Notes: generated from the sequence alone by a model not told the origin. A stretch of 64,000 bases of DNA from Algivirga pacifica (GCF_039543525.1 NZ_BAABJX010000009.1:1-64000), one strand, 5' to 3'; positions 34,587 to 43,650 are shown, counted from the stretch's first letter. Made by a program: numbers and translations.

Positions 34587-34872
34587 GGTATAATAGGGTA
34601 TTGGATAATGAATCTTAATTGAATTATTTAATGGTATGGCTAATCTGTAAATTTTTATTGATAAACAGAATGCCCTAGTAATTATACAAAAAAGTATTAG
34701 AATTACAGGATAATTCTTTGAATTAATAAAAAGCAATCAAGAACATTAGAGGTCTTGATATATCTTTGAAAAATTGAACATACGGTAGACCACATTGTTA
34801 TATCAAGAATACTTTTGCTATTCGCTGATTGATTTTAAACGATAAGCGACAAGCGATAAACATAGAAGAACG

Positions 34873-36615
34873 ATGAGCAAAACAAAAACCAATGTAAAGA
34901 TCGGAGAGGTATTCCGAACGATTGTATGGCCCCGAAGAAAACTACTATTACTGGGGTTAGTACTGATTATCATCAGTAAAGTAGCGGGATTGATATTGCC
35001 CGGAGCGAGTAAGTACCTGATAGATGAGGTGATTGTCAACGGAGACTTAGAGCTATTGAAAAAACTGATTCTGATCGTGGTGCTGGCGATTGTGGTACAG
35101 TCGGTGACTTCCTTTGCCTTGACCCGTCTGTTGAGTGTGGAAGCCCAATACCTGATATCTCAATTGAGGGTAAAAGTACAGCGCAAGATCTTAACCTTGC
35201 CAGTGGCATATTTCGATAGCCAAAAGTCGGGAGCATTAGTGTCCAGAATCATGAGTGATGTGGAAGGCGTGCGAAATCTGGTAGGTACGGGATTGGTACA
35301 AATGATCGGAGGAATTATCACTTCCGTAATTTCCCTGTTTCTCCTAATCCGGATTTCTCCGATCATGACCGTCTATGTATTGATTCCTGTAGGAATCTTT
35401 GCTTTTGTTTCCATGAAAGCCTTTTCCTTTATCCGTCCGATCTTTCGCAAGAGGGGAGAGATCAATGCAGCAGTAACCGGTAGATTGACTGAAACACTGA
35501 ATGGCGTAAGGGTCATCAAGGGCTTTAATGCAGAAGCTCAGGAAGTGAAGACCTTTGAGAATGGGGTAGAGGAGCTATTCCAGAACGTCAAGAAAAGTTT
35601 GACCTCTACAGCATTGGTGACCAGTTTGGGTACGCTGTTGCTGGGATTGGCCAGTGTGGGTATTATGGGTATCGGTGGCTACCTGATTGTTCAGGGTGAA
35701 CTGACCATTGGTGATTTCCTTGCTTTTACGCTTTATCTAGGATTTATGATTGCGCCTATCGTACAGATGGGAAATATCGGAAGCCAACTAACAGAAGCAT
35801 TTGCCGGATTGGACCGAACGGAAGAAATCATGAACATGTCACCAGAGGAAGATGATACAGAGCACAAGACAGCTTTACCAAGGGTTCGTGGAGATGTGAA
35901 GTTCGATCAGGTATGTTTCTCTTATGAAGAAGGGAGTGAAGTATTGCACGATATCAGCTTTGAGGCCCCGGCAGGAACGGTAACAGCCTTGGTCGGTACC
36001 TCAGGTTCCGGAAAGTCTACCATCGCTAGTTTGGTGGCCTCTTTTCTGAAGCCAGATAGCGGAAGTATCACCGTAGACGGACAAGACTTGTCCAACGTGC
36101 AGCTCCAAAGCTTTAGAAGTCAGTTGGGCGTAGTATTGCAAGATGACTTCCTGTTTGAGGGGACCATCCGTGAAAATATTCTTTTTGCCCGTGCCGATGC
36201 TACCGAGGAGGAGTTGATGAACGCCGTACAAGCCGCTTATGTCAACGAGTTTACTGACCGTTTTGAACAAGGGTTGGATACCGTCATTGGTGAAAGAGGT
36301 GTTAAGCTATCCGGTGGGCAACGTCAGCGTATTGCTATCAGTAGAGCGATCCTGGCAGATCCCCGTATCCTTATTCTGGATGAAGCGACCTCCAATCTGG
36401 ATACCGAAAGTGAGGCTTACATCCAGAAAAGTTTGAATGAGCTGATGAAAGGAAGAACCACCTTCGTGATTGCTCACCGTCTAAGCACCATTCGTCAGGC
36501 GACCAATATCCTGGTGATTGAGCAAGGACAAATTGCCGAGCAAGGAACGCACGAGGAACTGATACAGCGAGAAGGAAGGTATTATGATTTGTATACCTAT
36601 CAGGCTAGAATATAA
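34873..36615 (+). CDS. ABC transporter permease/ATPase, MsbA-like half-transporter
   Basis: A 580-residue exporter half-molecule: six-helix membrane domain (about 1-330) and a C-terminal ATPase. Walker A is GTSGSGKS (375-382), the Q-loop VVLQDDFLFEGTIRENI, the signature LSGGQRQR (about 479), Walker B ILILDEA (about 499) and the switch histidine in IAHRLS. The length matches MsbA/LmrA-like flippases that work as homodimers. It lies 286 bp from, and divergent to, the LpxO-like hydroxylase, which fits lipid A or glycolipid transport. It might equally be a drug exporter. A clear terminator follows its stop. Confidence 0.92.
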   Translation: MSKTKTNVKIGEVFRTIVWPRRKLLLLGLVLIIISKVAGLILPGASKYLIDEVIVNGDLELLKKLILIVVLAIVVQSVTSFALTRLLSVEAQYLISQLRVKVQRKILTLPVAYFDSQKSGALVSRIMSDVEGVRNLVGTGLVQMIGGIITSVISLFLLIRISPIMTVYVLIPVGIFAFVSMKAFSFIRPIFRKRGEINAAVTGRLTETLNGVRVIKGFNAEAQEVKTFENGVEELFQNVKKSLTSTALVTSLGTLLLGLASVGIMGIGGYLIVQGELTIGDFLAFTLYLGFMIAPIVQMGNIGSQLTEAFAGLDRTEEIMNMSPEEDDTEHKTALPRVRGDVKFDQVCFSYEEGSEVLHDISFEAPAGTVTALVGTSGSGKSTIASLVASFLKPDSGSITVDGQDLSNVQLQSFRSQLGVVLQDDFLFEGTIRENILFARADATEEELMNAVQAAYVNEFTDRFEQGLDTVIGERGVKLSGGQRQRIAISRAILADPRILILDEATSNLDTESEAYIQKSLNELMKGRTTFVIAHRLSTIRQATNILVIEQGQIAEQGTHEELIQREGRYYDLYTYQARI

Positions 36616-36666
36616 AATTATAGACTATAGTACAAAGTATTGTCATAGCACAGGGCATCGCCACAG

Positions 36667-36690
36667 CACAGGGCATCGCCCTGTGTTTTT
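36667..36690 (+). terminator. Rho-independent terminator of the MsbA-like gene
   Basis: CACAGGGC-ATC-GCCCTGTG followed by TTTTT. A partial extra copy (GCACAGGGCATCGCCACA) stands just before it, and the same stem without T-run is at 3513-3531. Confidence 0.85.
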
Positions 36691-36786
36691 GTTTGTATGC
36701 AACCTTTCCTATCCCACCTCCATCCTATTGTAATGCTAGTCTTTTATGATTAAATTGCAACACTGTCGCATTTAAATATAAAAAAC

Positions 36787-38004
36787 ATGAAAGGCAAATT
36801 ACCCGTAACCGTTCTAAGTGGTTTTCTTGGAGCAGGAAAAACGACATTACTTAATCACATCCTACACAATAAAGAGGGCTTGAAAGTGGCCGTGATCGTC
36901 AACGATATGAGCGAGGTGAATGTGGATGCTGAATTGGTAAAAAGTGAGAATACGCTATCCCGAACGGAAGAGAAGTTGGTAGAAATGAGTAACGGTTGTA
37001 TTTGCTGTACACTGCGAGAAGACCTGATGATTGAGGTGGAGCGTTTGGCGAAGGAAAACCGCTTTGACTACTTGTTGATTGAAAGTACCGGAATTAGTGA
37101 GCCGATTCCTGTAGCCCAAACATTCTCATTTATCGATGAAGAAAATGGGATAGACCTTTCTAGATTCAGCTACATAGATACCATGGTGACTGTAGTGGAC
37201 GCTTTTAATTTCTTCAAGGATTTTGGAAGTCCAGAAACCTTAATGGATAGGGAGCTGACTGATATCGATGGGGATTACCGTACGATTGTAAACTTATTGA
37301 CAGACCAGATAGAGTTTGCCAATGTGATCATTTTGAATAAAACCGACTTGGTGAGCGAAGAGCATCTTGGTTTATTAAAAGCGGCAATACACAAATTAAA
37401 TCCTTCTGCTCGTATTATAACATCCAGCTATAGTAAAGTGGCTCCTAAAGAAATCCTTAATACGGGATTATTTGATTTTGAAGAGGCAGAGCAAAGTGCT
37501 GGTTGGATTGAGGAGCTCAATAAAGGAGAGCACACCCCTGAAACGGAGGAATATGGGATTTCTTCCTTTGTTTACCGCAGCAATAAACCGTTCGATCCAG
37601 ACCGCTTCTGGATCTATATTCAAACCATGTTCCCGAATACGGTTATTCGAAGTAAGGGACTATTCTGGTTAGCTTCAAGACCAGGGCAAGCGTTGGTTTG
37701 GAGTCAGGCAGGTGGTTCCCTAAAAGCAGATAGTGCAGGAGTATGGTGGAGTAGTATGCCTCGTGAAAAGCGAGTGCAATATTTGGCTTATATCGAAAAT
37801 AAAAAGATAATCGAAGAAAGTTGGGACGATAGATTTGGTGATCGAAAAAATGAAATCGTATTGATTGGCCAGGATATGGATCAGGAGCAAATTAAAGCCG
37901 ATCTCGACCAGTGCTTGCTGACAGAGGAAGAGCTTGCTAAGGGCAACTGGAAACAAGACTATGAGGATGCGTGGCCAGTAGAAAGGACTTATCCTTTGGA
38001 TTAA
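36787..38004 (+). CDS. COG0523/CobW-family GTP-dependent metallochaperone
   Basis: A 405-residue GTPase that loads metal into client proteins; ZNG1/ZigA-type members act under zinc limitation. Walker A is GFLGAGKTT (12-20), the metal-binding CxCC is Cys71-x-Cys73-Cys74 within SNGCICCTLRE, the Walker B/G3 region is LIESTGISEP (about 97-107), and NKTD gives guanine specificity. The C-terminal CobW_C domain (about 250-395) includes RFWIYIQTMFPNTVIRSKGLFWLASRPG. No zur-box was recognised upstream and no client gene is adjacent, so zinc specificity is inferred from family majority. Cobalt or nitrile-hydratase roles are possible. Confidence 0.88.
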   Translation: MKGKLPVTVLSGFLGAGKTTLLNHILHNKEGLKVAVIVNDMSEVNVDAELVKSENTLSRTEEKLVEMSNGCICCTLREDLMIEVERLAKENRFDYLLIESTGISEPIPVAQTFSFIDEENGIDLSRFSYIDTMVTVVDAFNFFKDFGSPETLMDRELTDIDGDYRTIVNLLTDQIEFANVIILNKTDLVSEEHLGLLKAAIHKLNPSARIITSSYSKVAPKEILNTGLFDFEEAEQSAGWIEELNKGEHTPETEEYGISSFVYRSNKPFDPDRFWIYIQTMFPNTVIRSKGLFWLASRPGQALVWSQAGGSLKADSAGVWWSSMPREKRVQYLAYIENKKIIEESWDDRFGDRKNEIVLIGQDMDQEQIKADLDQCLLTEEELAKGNWKQDYEDAWPVERTYPLD

Positions 38005-38125
38005 CTATAGTGTTTAAGGTTAATATTGTCGCTGTCTACGGATAATATACAGTTTAGAGATGCGATGTAATGGGTTATCGCTTATTGTTTATAAACGATA
38101 ACCAATAAGCGATAACCCATTACAT
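38005..38125. repeat. Dispersed palindrome (ATAAGCGATAACC family), copy 2
   Basis: A perfect 23-bp inverted repeat (38065-38087 with 38103-38125, around TTTATAAACGATAAC) preceded by 60 bp that match 27441-27501 in reverse complement. The element begins one base past the stop of the metallochaperone gene and ends 51 bp before mogA. Short fragments of the palindrome also occur near 8331, 17742, 34833, 44859 and 50219. Confidence 0.85.
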
Positions 38126-38176
38126 GGTGTCCATTTGATGTATCAGTTAATTAACGATACGAGCAGATTTTTTAAG

Positions 38177-38731
38177 ATGAAAGAAATAACAGATAATACC
38201 CCAATTGCTAAAATAGGAATTGTAACTGTAAGTGATAGAGCAAGTGCAGGAGTATATGAAGATATGAGTGGAAAAGCCATCATTGATACCCTTTATGAAT
38301 ACCTCACTTCTCAATGGAGAGCATGCTATGAAGTGATCCCTGACGAGCAAGCCACCATTGAAAAAACACTGATTGATTTGGTGGATAAGCAGCATTGCTG
38401 TTTGGTGATTACCACTGGTGGTACCGGCCCCGCAAAAAGGGACGTTACCCCAGAGGCTACAGAAGCAGTGTGTGATCGCATGATGCCCGGATTTGGTGAG
38501 CTTATGCGGGCAGAGTCATTAAAGTATGTTCCCACAGCCATTCTTTCAAGGCAAACGGCAGGCCTCAGAAAAGGAAGCTTGATTCTTAACTTACCCGGTA
38601 AGCCCAAGTCTATTAGGGAATGTCTGGATGCGGTGTTTCCTGCAATTCCCTATTGTATTGATCTGATGGAAGGGCCATTTTTGGAATGTAATGAAGAGGT
38701 GATCAAGCCATTCAGACCAAAGCAGAAATGA
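38177..38731 (+). CDS. mogA: Molybdopterin adenylyltransferase
   Basis: Activates molybdopterin by adenylylation before molybdate insertion, a late step of molybdenum cofactor synthesis in the cytoplasm. With ATG 38177 the protein has 184 residues, typical of MogA. Visible features: GIVTVSDRASAGVYEDMSG (about 12-30), the TTGGTGPAKRDVTPEA loop (about 86-101) that binds the pterin, FGELMRAESLKYVPTAILSR (about 112-131) and LPGKPKSIRECLDAVFPAIP (about 148-167). An upstream TTG/ATG in the same frame (38135) would add 14 residues from the repeat and is rejected. No other moa/moe gene is adjacent. Confidence 0.93.
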   Translation: MKEITDNTPIAKIGIVTVSDRASAGVYEDMSGKAIIDTLYEYLTSQWRACYEVIPDEQATIEKTLIDLVDKQHCCLVITTGGTGPAKRDVTPEATEAVCDRMMPGFGELMRAESLKYVPTAILSRQTAGLRKGSLILNLPGKPKSIRECLDAVFPAIPYCIDLMEGPFLECNEEVIKPFRPKQK

Positions 38732-38807
38732 AAAAATGTATCTGTCCAATATGGGGTAAAAGGGTACCTTACCAAGGTCATCATTGATAGAGATCAAATG
38801 ATGTAGG

Positions 38808-39037
38808 CCCTTGCGTCACCGCAAGGGTTTACGAAACAATAGTATTGGTAATAAATACTGTTCGCCCGTGGACCCTCGCAGTGAGGCGCAATGCCGTCAA
38901 CTTAACGAAATGGTAAACACTGGTCTTTGCGTCCTCGCAAAGACCAAGACATAATGGGAGCGTCCTCGCTCCTGTTTTATAAGCTTGAGCGTGGACGCTC
39001 AAATAATGTTTAAAGTCCTAGCGAGGACGCTAGGACT
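38808..39037. repeat. Cluster of five tetraloop hairpins
   Basis: Perfect stems: CCCTTGCG-TCAC-CGCAAGGG (38808), GGTCTTTGCG-TCCT-CGCAAAGACC (38922), GGAGCG-TCCT-CGCTCC (38957), TTGAGCG-TGGA-CGCTCAA (38985), AGTCCTAGCG-AGGA-CGCTAGGACT (39014). Stem sequences differ but each closes with GCG-loop-CGC and the loop is TCCT or its complement-like forms. It fills the 38732-39098 gap; the flanks hold a degenerate GGCATTGCCC fragment and nothing else. Confidence 0.85.
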
Positions 39038-39098
39038 AGTATTTAGCTTAACTTGAAGGCATTGCCCTGTTCGAATTGCTACCTATACCCCTTCTATT

Positions 39099-39794
39099 AT
39101 GAAACGATATATCATTACACTTTTAGCTTTACTCAGTACAAGAATTACTCTTGCTCAAGAAAAATGGCAAGTAGTTGATTATGGTGATTTTACGGTAGAA
39201 CTTCCTGTAGAATCAAAGAATGAGGCACTATCTTCTCCTGATTCATATGCTTCTAAAATCATCGTCGATAGTACTGTATTCTTTTTTGACTATGGATATT
39301 ATTCTCCTAAAATGACCCTTTCTGTTAAGGAGTATATTGAAGAGAAAGAATGGGTAATACCAGATTTCTTGTTTCTCTATTTTGATGAGGATAACCCCTT
39401 GTTATTAAAAGTAGATTCGCTTTCAAAGTATGTTTACAAAGCTCATTTCGATATTACCCCTTGGATTGAAAATGATAGTTCATATTACAAGAAGCACCCT
39501 GAGACTTTTGAAGGTAAATGTGAAATTGACTCAAATATATTATCTGTTGAAATAATAATACCGGACATCATTCAAAAAACGGAGTTTTATGTAACGGAAG
39601 CGGATTCAACCTTTAAACGGATATTTATACCCCATAAGGGAGAAGGTAGGAAATCAGGAACGTATATGATCGACTTTAGCAGTTGCACAGGATATCGTTG
39701 GTGTTCAAAGCAATTGAGTTTCTGGGCTGAAAAAAGAGGAGATTTATCAGACAAGGATATGCTTAAAATATACCAAAGTCTAAAGTTGAAGTAG
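39099..39794 (+). CDS. Exported protein of unknown function (231 aa)
   Basis: I do not recognise this gene. It has a signal peptide (1-19, ITLAQ), then a short beta-rich opening WQVVDYGDFTVELPVES that resembles the start of small periplasmic lipid- or protein-binding domains. The rest is acidic with several YY and WI positions and two C-terminal cysteines (SSCTGYRWCSKQ, about 198-206) that could form a disulfide. The C-terminal helix ends KIYQSLKLK, a pattern seen in small secreted Bacteroidota proteins that finish a beta-sandwich with a helix. No conserved catalytic pattern. It is followed by an isolated repeat end and a 240-bp gap. Confidence 0.65.
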   Translation: MKRYIITLLALLSTRITLAQEKWQVVDYGDFTVELPVESKNEALSSPDSYASKIIVDSTVFFFDYGYYSPKMTLSVKEYIEEKEWVIPDFLFLYFDEDNPLLLKVDSLSKYVYKAHFDITPWIENDSSYYKKHPETFEGKCEIDSNILSVEIIIPDIIQKTEFYVTEADSTFKRIFIPHKGEGRKSGTYMIDFSSCTGYRWCSKQLSFWAEKRGDLSDKDMLKIYQSLKLK

Positions 39795-39819
39795 GCAGGG
39801 ATTAATATCTAAAGACGTA

Positions 39820-39834
39820 TTCCAAGCAAGCTCT
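39820..39834. repeat. Isolated end of the AGAGCTTGTTTGGAA family
   Basis: TTCCAAGCAAGCTCT matches 14 of 15 bases of the right terminus of elements A and B, 26 bp after the preceding stop codon. Confidence 0.55.
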
Positions 39835-40035
39835 AAGATGAGTACTGTTTTATAAAAATGAAAAGCAATGATAGTGTATAGGCATATTCAATGTGTAATA
39901 AACATGTTGTGTATGCCTTTTTTATTTAAGATCTAAAATTAGAAATCACTGTAGAATATTTTGAATAAATTCAAGACGTGGTTAGATTGAAAGAAGAATT
40001 AGTTAAAATGATCAATTTCAATTTATCAGACAAAT

Positions 40036-41151
40036 ATGGGTTACGATATAACATTCCATCCTTTTAGTAGAAAAGAATTTAGCTACTATATCGAAGATGT
40101 CATCCAAGCACCAAGTGAATATGTTAGCCGATTGGCTAAAGTGCACTCAGATAGGGAAGAGCAAGCAGTATTAAGTGCGAATGTCTATAGTCGTATAGGA
40201 GATTTTATTGAAGAAGTAAAGATGGGAGATTCAGCGTATGAGCAAACCGTTGGGTTAGCGATAACGGCCATTTTAGGATACTTACACCCATACTGGTATG
40301 CTAGAGGAGGAATGCTTTCCGCTTTAAAAACATACCCAGAATTCAAAAGTATTTTTAAAGAGATCTCATCCATTGCTAGGGAAGAAACGAGGTTCCTATT
40401 TGATCAGGCTCATAATCAAATTATAGGAAATTACTCCTCTGGAACCTATGTCCCTTATGAAAATATTGGTGCTCTAAAAATGCTATTGGAAGATGAAAAG
40501 AATCACTCAATAGTAGAAGAAACTATTGGTGATTATAACAAGGAGTCTCTATTGAATTGTTTGGAATACTGCCTAATAAATAGATTGGATTTATTGGAGG
40601 CAGCGGACATATTTATACCTGCAACAGGGGAGGTGAGTACGTACTATCCAAATGCAAGAGCTCCTCATTTGAATAATATTATGAACTTTGAAAATAACTC
40701 AAAAAAATCAAGTGATTTAACAACGATCCTTGAAGAGGAGTGCCCTAGATGTTTAGGAAAGGGACATGTTGACTGGGATGATATAAAAAGATTAAAACAA
40801 GAATTAAGATGGAGACCTGGGAGATGTGCCTACTGTAATGGTACAGGAAAAGTGGAAGCTACCCAAATTGAAAAAGTAGCCGTAGATAATACCTATTTAA
40901 CGACTACTCGATCCGAAAAGGAAAGAAACTTGCTCCTGAATAATGATACAGACACCCTTGAAAAAGGAGCTCTTCTAGAGCAGAAAACGGAAACGTTTAT
41001 TGAGGAGGTGAAATACCTGCACTTTATAGGCCAGTTAAGTCCTAGCCAAATAATAGACTTTTATGCTATTCAGTTTAAGGATAATAAGGTGGGAGTGGCA
41101 TGGAAAAGTGATATGCTACAATATATTGAAAAGATAATAACAAAGGAATAG
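40036..41151 (+). CDS. Unknown protein with DnaJ-type zinc-finger pair
   Basis: A 371-residue cytoplasmic protein without signal peptide. The first 220 residues are helical with no family I recognise. At 236-271 stand two CxxCxGxG motifs (CPRCLGKGH and CAYCNGTGK, Cys236/239 and Cys264/267) with a 24-residue spacer, the arrangement of one half of a DnaJ cysteine-rich zinc finger. A J-domain is absent, so it is not DnaJ. The remainder is a charged helical tail. It may be a metal-stabilised protein-interaction factor. The GNAT-free neighbours downstream are DinB and a hydrolase, with a 58-bp gap, so they may be co-transcribed. Confidence 0.65.
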   Translation: MGYDITFHPFSRKEFSYYIEDVIQAPSEYVSRLAKVHSDREEQAVLSANVYSRIGDFIEEVKMGDSAYEQTVGLAITAILGYLHPYWYARGGMLSALKTYPEFKSIFKEISSIAREETRFLFDQAHNQIIGNYSSGTYVPYENIGALKMLLEDEKNHSIVEETIGDYNKESLLNCLEYCLINRLDLLEAADIFIPATGEVSTYYPNARAPHLNNIMNFENNSKKSSDLTTILEEECPRCLGKGHVDWDDIKRLKQELRWRPGRCAYCNGTGKVEATQIEKVAVDNTYLTTTRSEKERNLLLNNDTDTLEKGALLEQKTETFIEEVKYLHFIGQLSPSQIIDFYAIQFKDNKVGVAWKSDMLQYIEKIITKE

Positions 41152-41209
41152 GTACGTAGAGGTAGTCGACCAAGGTTTATATTAATGGCTTCTAGGTTAA
41201 TAGAATAAA

Positions 41210-41656
41210 ATGGAACAAACAATAAGAAAATTAGAGCAACTATTAGAGGTTGGAGTGGATTATATTGGGAGGTGTTCACAGTCAGATTTAAATGACAAGC
41301 CGAATCCTGAGAAATGGTCAAAGAAAGAGATTATAGGACATTTGATCGATTCTGGAATTAATAATCTGCAAAGGTTTACGGAAATTCAATTTGAATGTAA
41401 ACCATATAGAATAAGAAAATACAATCAAGATGAGCTAGTGATAGCAAATAGTTATCAAAAGGCAGATATCAAGGAGATCGTAGGGGCTTGGGTAGCTGTG
41501 AATAATAGGATACAAGCATTAATGAAACAACAATCGGAAGAGACGTTAGGGTTTGAAATTGTATTGGGTAATGGAGCGGTCTCTGATCTGAAGTTTTTAA
41601 TGGAAGACTACGTGGAGCATTTGGAACATCATCTGAAGCAAATAACAAAAGGATGA
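41210..41656 (+). CDS. DinB-family four-helix protein
   Basis: A 148-residue DinB/YfiT-like protein: four helices, with the N-terminal LNDKPNPEKWSKKEIIGHLIDS signature in which His near 46 is the first metal ligand and the C-terminal DYVEHLEHHLKQI gives the other two (about 137 and 141). Family members bind a divalent metal and include thiol-transferases for bacillithiol or mycothiol, but many are uncharacterised. The stop overlaps the next start by 4 bp (ATGA), so translation is coupled to the alpha/beta hydrolase. Confidence 0.85.
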   Translation: MEQTIRKLEQLLEVGVDYIGRCSQSDLNDKPNPEKWSKKEIIGHLIDSGINNLQRFTEIQFECKPYRIRKYNQDELVIANSYQKADIKEIVGAWVAVNNRIQALMKQQSEETLGFEIVLGNGAVSDLKFLMEDYVEHLEHHLKQITKG

Positions 41657-42579
41657 ACATTAAGAAGTACAGAGTTATGATTTTTTTAGTCGTTACAGGC
41701 TTATCTACAAGCCTATTTTTTTTACACTTTTATGCCCCAAGAGTCATCACAGAGGTCCAAAATCCGATGGTTAAATTTCTGAGGATGTTTCGAACTGATC
41801 GCAAGCCGGGAGGGGTATCTCCTGTCGGAAAGCAAATTTCATTTTTATCATTTGACGATATTCCAATCAAAGGAAACTTATTATATGCTGAGGGGAAAGA
41901 GGTCAAGGGAACCATTATTTTACTGCACGGCATACGATCGGGCAAAGAGTGTTATACTACAGTAAGTAAGAAACTGTCGGTTGCGGGATATCATACGGTG
42001 GCGATCGATTTGCGTGGACATGGAGAAAGTGGAGGGAAATACTGTACTTTTGGAATCAAGGAAAAACAAGATGTATCCGCGTTGATTGATTACCTGAATC
42101 AAGAAGAAGGGATTACGGATCATATAGGAGTTTGGGGAAGGTCACTCGGGGGAGCGGTCGCTTTGCAAGCTATGGCTGTTGACCGTCGTATAGTATTTGG
42201 GGTTGTAGAAAGTACATTCTCGGATTTCAGAAAGATCATTGGAGATTATTCCCGTTACTATTTGAATTTTGATCTCAAGCCCTTGACTGCTTATCTCGTG
42301 AATAGGGCAGGGGCGATAGGTGATTTCGACCCTTCAAAAGCCAGAACCGTGGAGTACTGCAAACAGATACAACAACCTGTATTTTTTGCCCATGGAGATG
42401 CCGATCAACAGATTAATATAGAAAACGGTCGAATAAATTTTACTGCTTTGGCAAGCACTGACAAAGAATTCACAACCATCGAAGGAGCCGGTCACCTGAA
42501 TGTATGGGAGCTAGGAGGGGGGGCTTATTTTCAGAAGGTGTTAGGCTTTATTTCCAGAAAGTTGGTTGATCAACCCTGA
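41653..42579 (+). CDS. Membrane-anchored alpha/beta hydrolase
   Basis: A 308-residue serine hydrolase with an N-terminal hydrophobic segment (about 8-27) that probably anchors it in the inner membrane, facing the periplasm. The oxyanion region is LHGIRSG (91-97), nucleophile Ser164 in GRSLGG, acid Asp249 in HGDAD and base His281 in GAGHLN. The arrangement resembles the BEM46/ABHD13-like hydrolases and dipeptidyl-peptidase-type esterases. The ATGA overlap with the DinB gene indicates co-expression. Substrate unknown. Confidence 0.88.
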   Translation: MNIKKYRVMIFLVVTGLSTSLFFLHFYAPRVITEVQNPMVKFLRMFRTDRKPGGVSPVGKQISFLSFDDIPIKGNLLYAEGKEVKGTIILLHGIRSGKECYTTVSKKLSVAGYHTVAIDLRGHGESGGKYCTFGIKEKQDVSALIDYLNQEEGITDHIGVWGRSLGGAVALQAMAVDRRIVFGVVESTFSDFRKIIGDYSRYYLNFDLKPLTAYLVNRAGAIGDFDPSKARTVEYCKQIQQPVFFAHGDADQQINIENGRINFTALASTDKEFTTIEGAGHLNVWELGGGAYFQKVLGFISRKLVDQP

Positions 42580-42627
42580 TAAGACTCAAACAATTTCTAA
42601 TATTCTCATTTGTTACTTTTAAATACT

Positions 42628-43650
42628 ATGAATATGATAATCAAGCATATCGGGCTATTGTTGCTATTGACCTTCTTAGGTCTTCAAGGCTTTGGGCAAT
42701 CCAATATAGAAGACTTAGTGAAGGAAGGAGTGCAATATCATGATAATGGCGATTATGAAAAAGCCATTGCTACTTATAAAAAAGCATTAGAAATAGATCC
42801 AAAATCGGCACTCGTAAATTATGAAATGGCTTTGAGCTACTTCAAGAAGGGAGATTATAAAGAGGTGATTAAGTATTCTGATGTTGTATTGAAACAAAAG
42901 GAAAGCTATATGCTTCAAGCCTATATGACGAAAGGATCAGCATTAGATCTCTTGGGTAAGACTAAAAAATCAATCAAGTTGTTTGAGAAAGCCATTAAGA
43001 ACATTGGGGGCCATTATCTACTGTACTACAACCTAGCGCTGAATTATTATAAGATGAATAACTTTGATATGGCAGAAGAAAATGTAATCAAAGCCATTGA
43101 AACAAATTCTAGCCATGCCAGTAGTCATTTGATGTTGGCTAATATTCATAACCTAAGAGGACATTCAGTTCAGGCGTTACTAGCGACCTATTATTTTCTT
43201 TTTTTAGAGGCCGGCACCCAGAGGTCAGCAGCAGCTTTAGAAATGCTTCAAGATAACTTTGGAAGAAATGTATCTGAAAATGAGAGTAATCCTAATGCGG
43301 TTGATATCATGTTAAGCTTAAATAATACGAGTCAATTTGGAGCCGCAGAATTAATGGTTCTCATGCTTGAAGCTTCTAAGTCCTTGGAGGAAAATAGGGA
43401 CAAGTCAGAAGACCAGTTGTTTGTAGAAAATACAGGATCTTTTTTTACCATGCTAGGAGAGCTGAGAAAAGAAGAAGATCAGGAGATTTGGTGGACGTTG
43501 TATACTGCTTTCTTTTATGATTTAGCACAAAGTGAACATCTGGAGACGTATTGTAAGTATATCACCCAAAGTAGTAATGAGAATTCAAGAAAGTGGCTGC
43601 TAGAGAATAATAGTAAGCTTGAAGATTTTGATAACTGGTTGCAGAATTGA
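42628..43650 (+). CDS. Exported TPR-repeat protein
   Basis: A 340-residue protein with a signal peptide (about 1-23, GFGQ) and at least three to four tetratricopeptide repeats in residues 28-190 (for example YHDNGDYEKAIATYKKALEI, then NYEMALSYFKKGDYKEVIKY, then NLALNYYKMNNFDMAEENVI). The second half is helical and less regular. TPR arrays hold partner proteins; with the signal sequence it acts in the periplasm. ATG 42628 is chosen over an upstream TTG (42610); ATG 42634 is an alternative. No partner can be named, although its co-directional neighbours are also exported. Confidence 0.8.
   Translation: MNMIIKHIGLLLLLTFLGLQGFGQSNIEDLVKEGVQYHDNGDYEKAIATYKKALEIDPKSALVNYEMALSYFKKGDYKEVIKYSDVVLKQKESYMLQAYMTKGSALDLLGKTKKSIKLFEKAIKNIGGHYLLYYNLALNYYKMNNFDMAEENVIKAIETNSSHASSHLMLANIHNLRGHSVQALLATYYFLFLEAGTQRSAAALEMLQDNFGRNVSENESNPNAVDIMLSLNNTSQFGAAELMVLMLEASKSLEENRDKSEDQLFVENTGSFFTMLGELRKEEDQEIWWTLYTAFFYDLAQSEHLETYCKYITQSSNENSRKWLLENNSKLEDFDNWLQN

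Noticed and set aside
38808..39037. Possible riboswitch or structured leader before the 39099 gene
   Set aside because: The hairpins are independent short stems with no conserved ligand-binding core, and similar clusters lie downstream of stops elsewhere, so a 3'-end or repeat origin fits better.
40036..41151. Annotation as DnaJ because of CxxCxGxG motifs
   Set aside because: No J-domain with HPD and only two of the four motifs are present.
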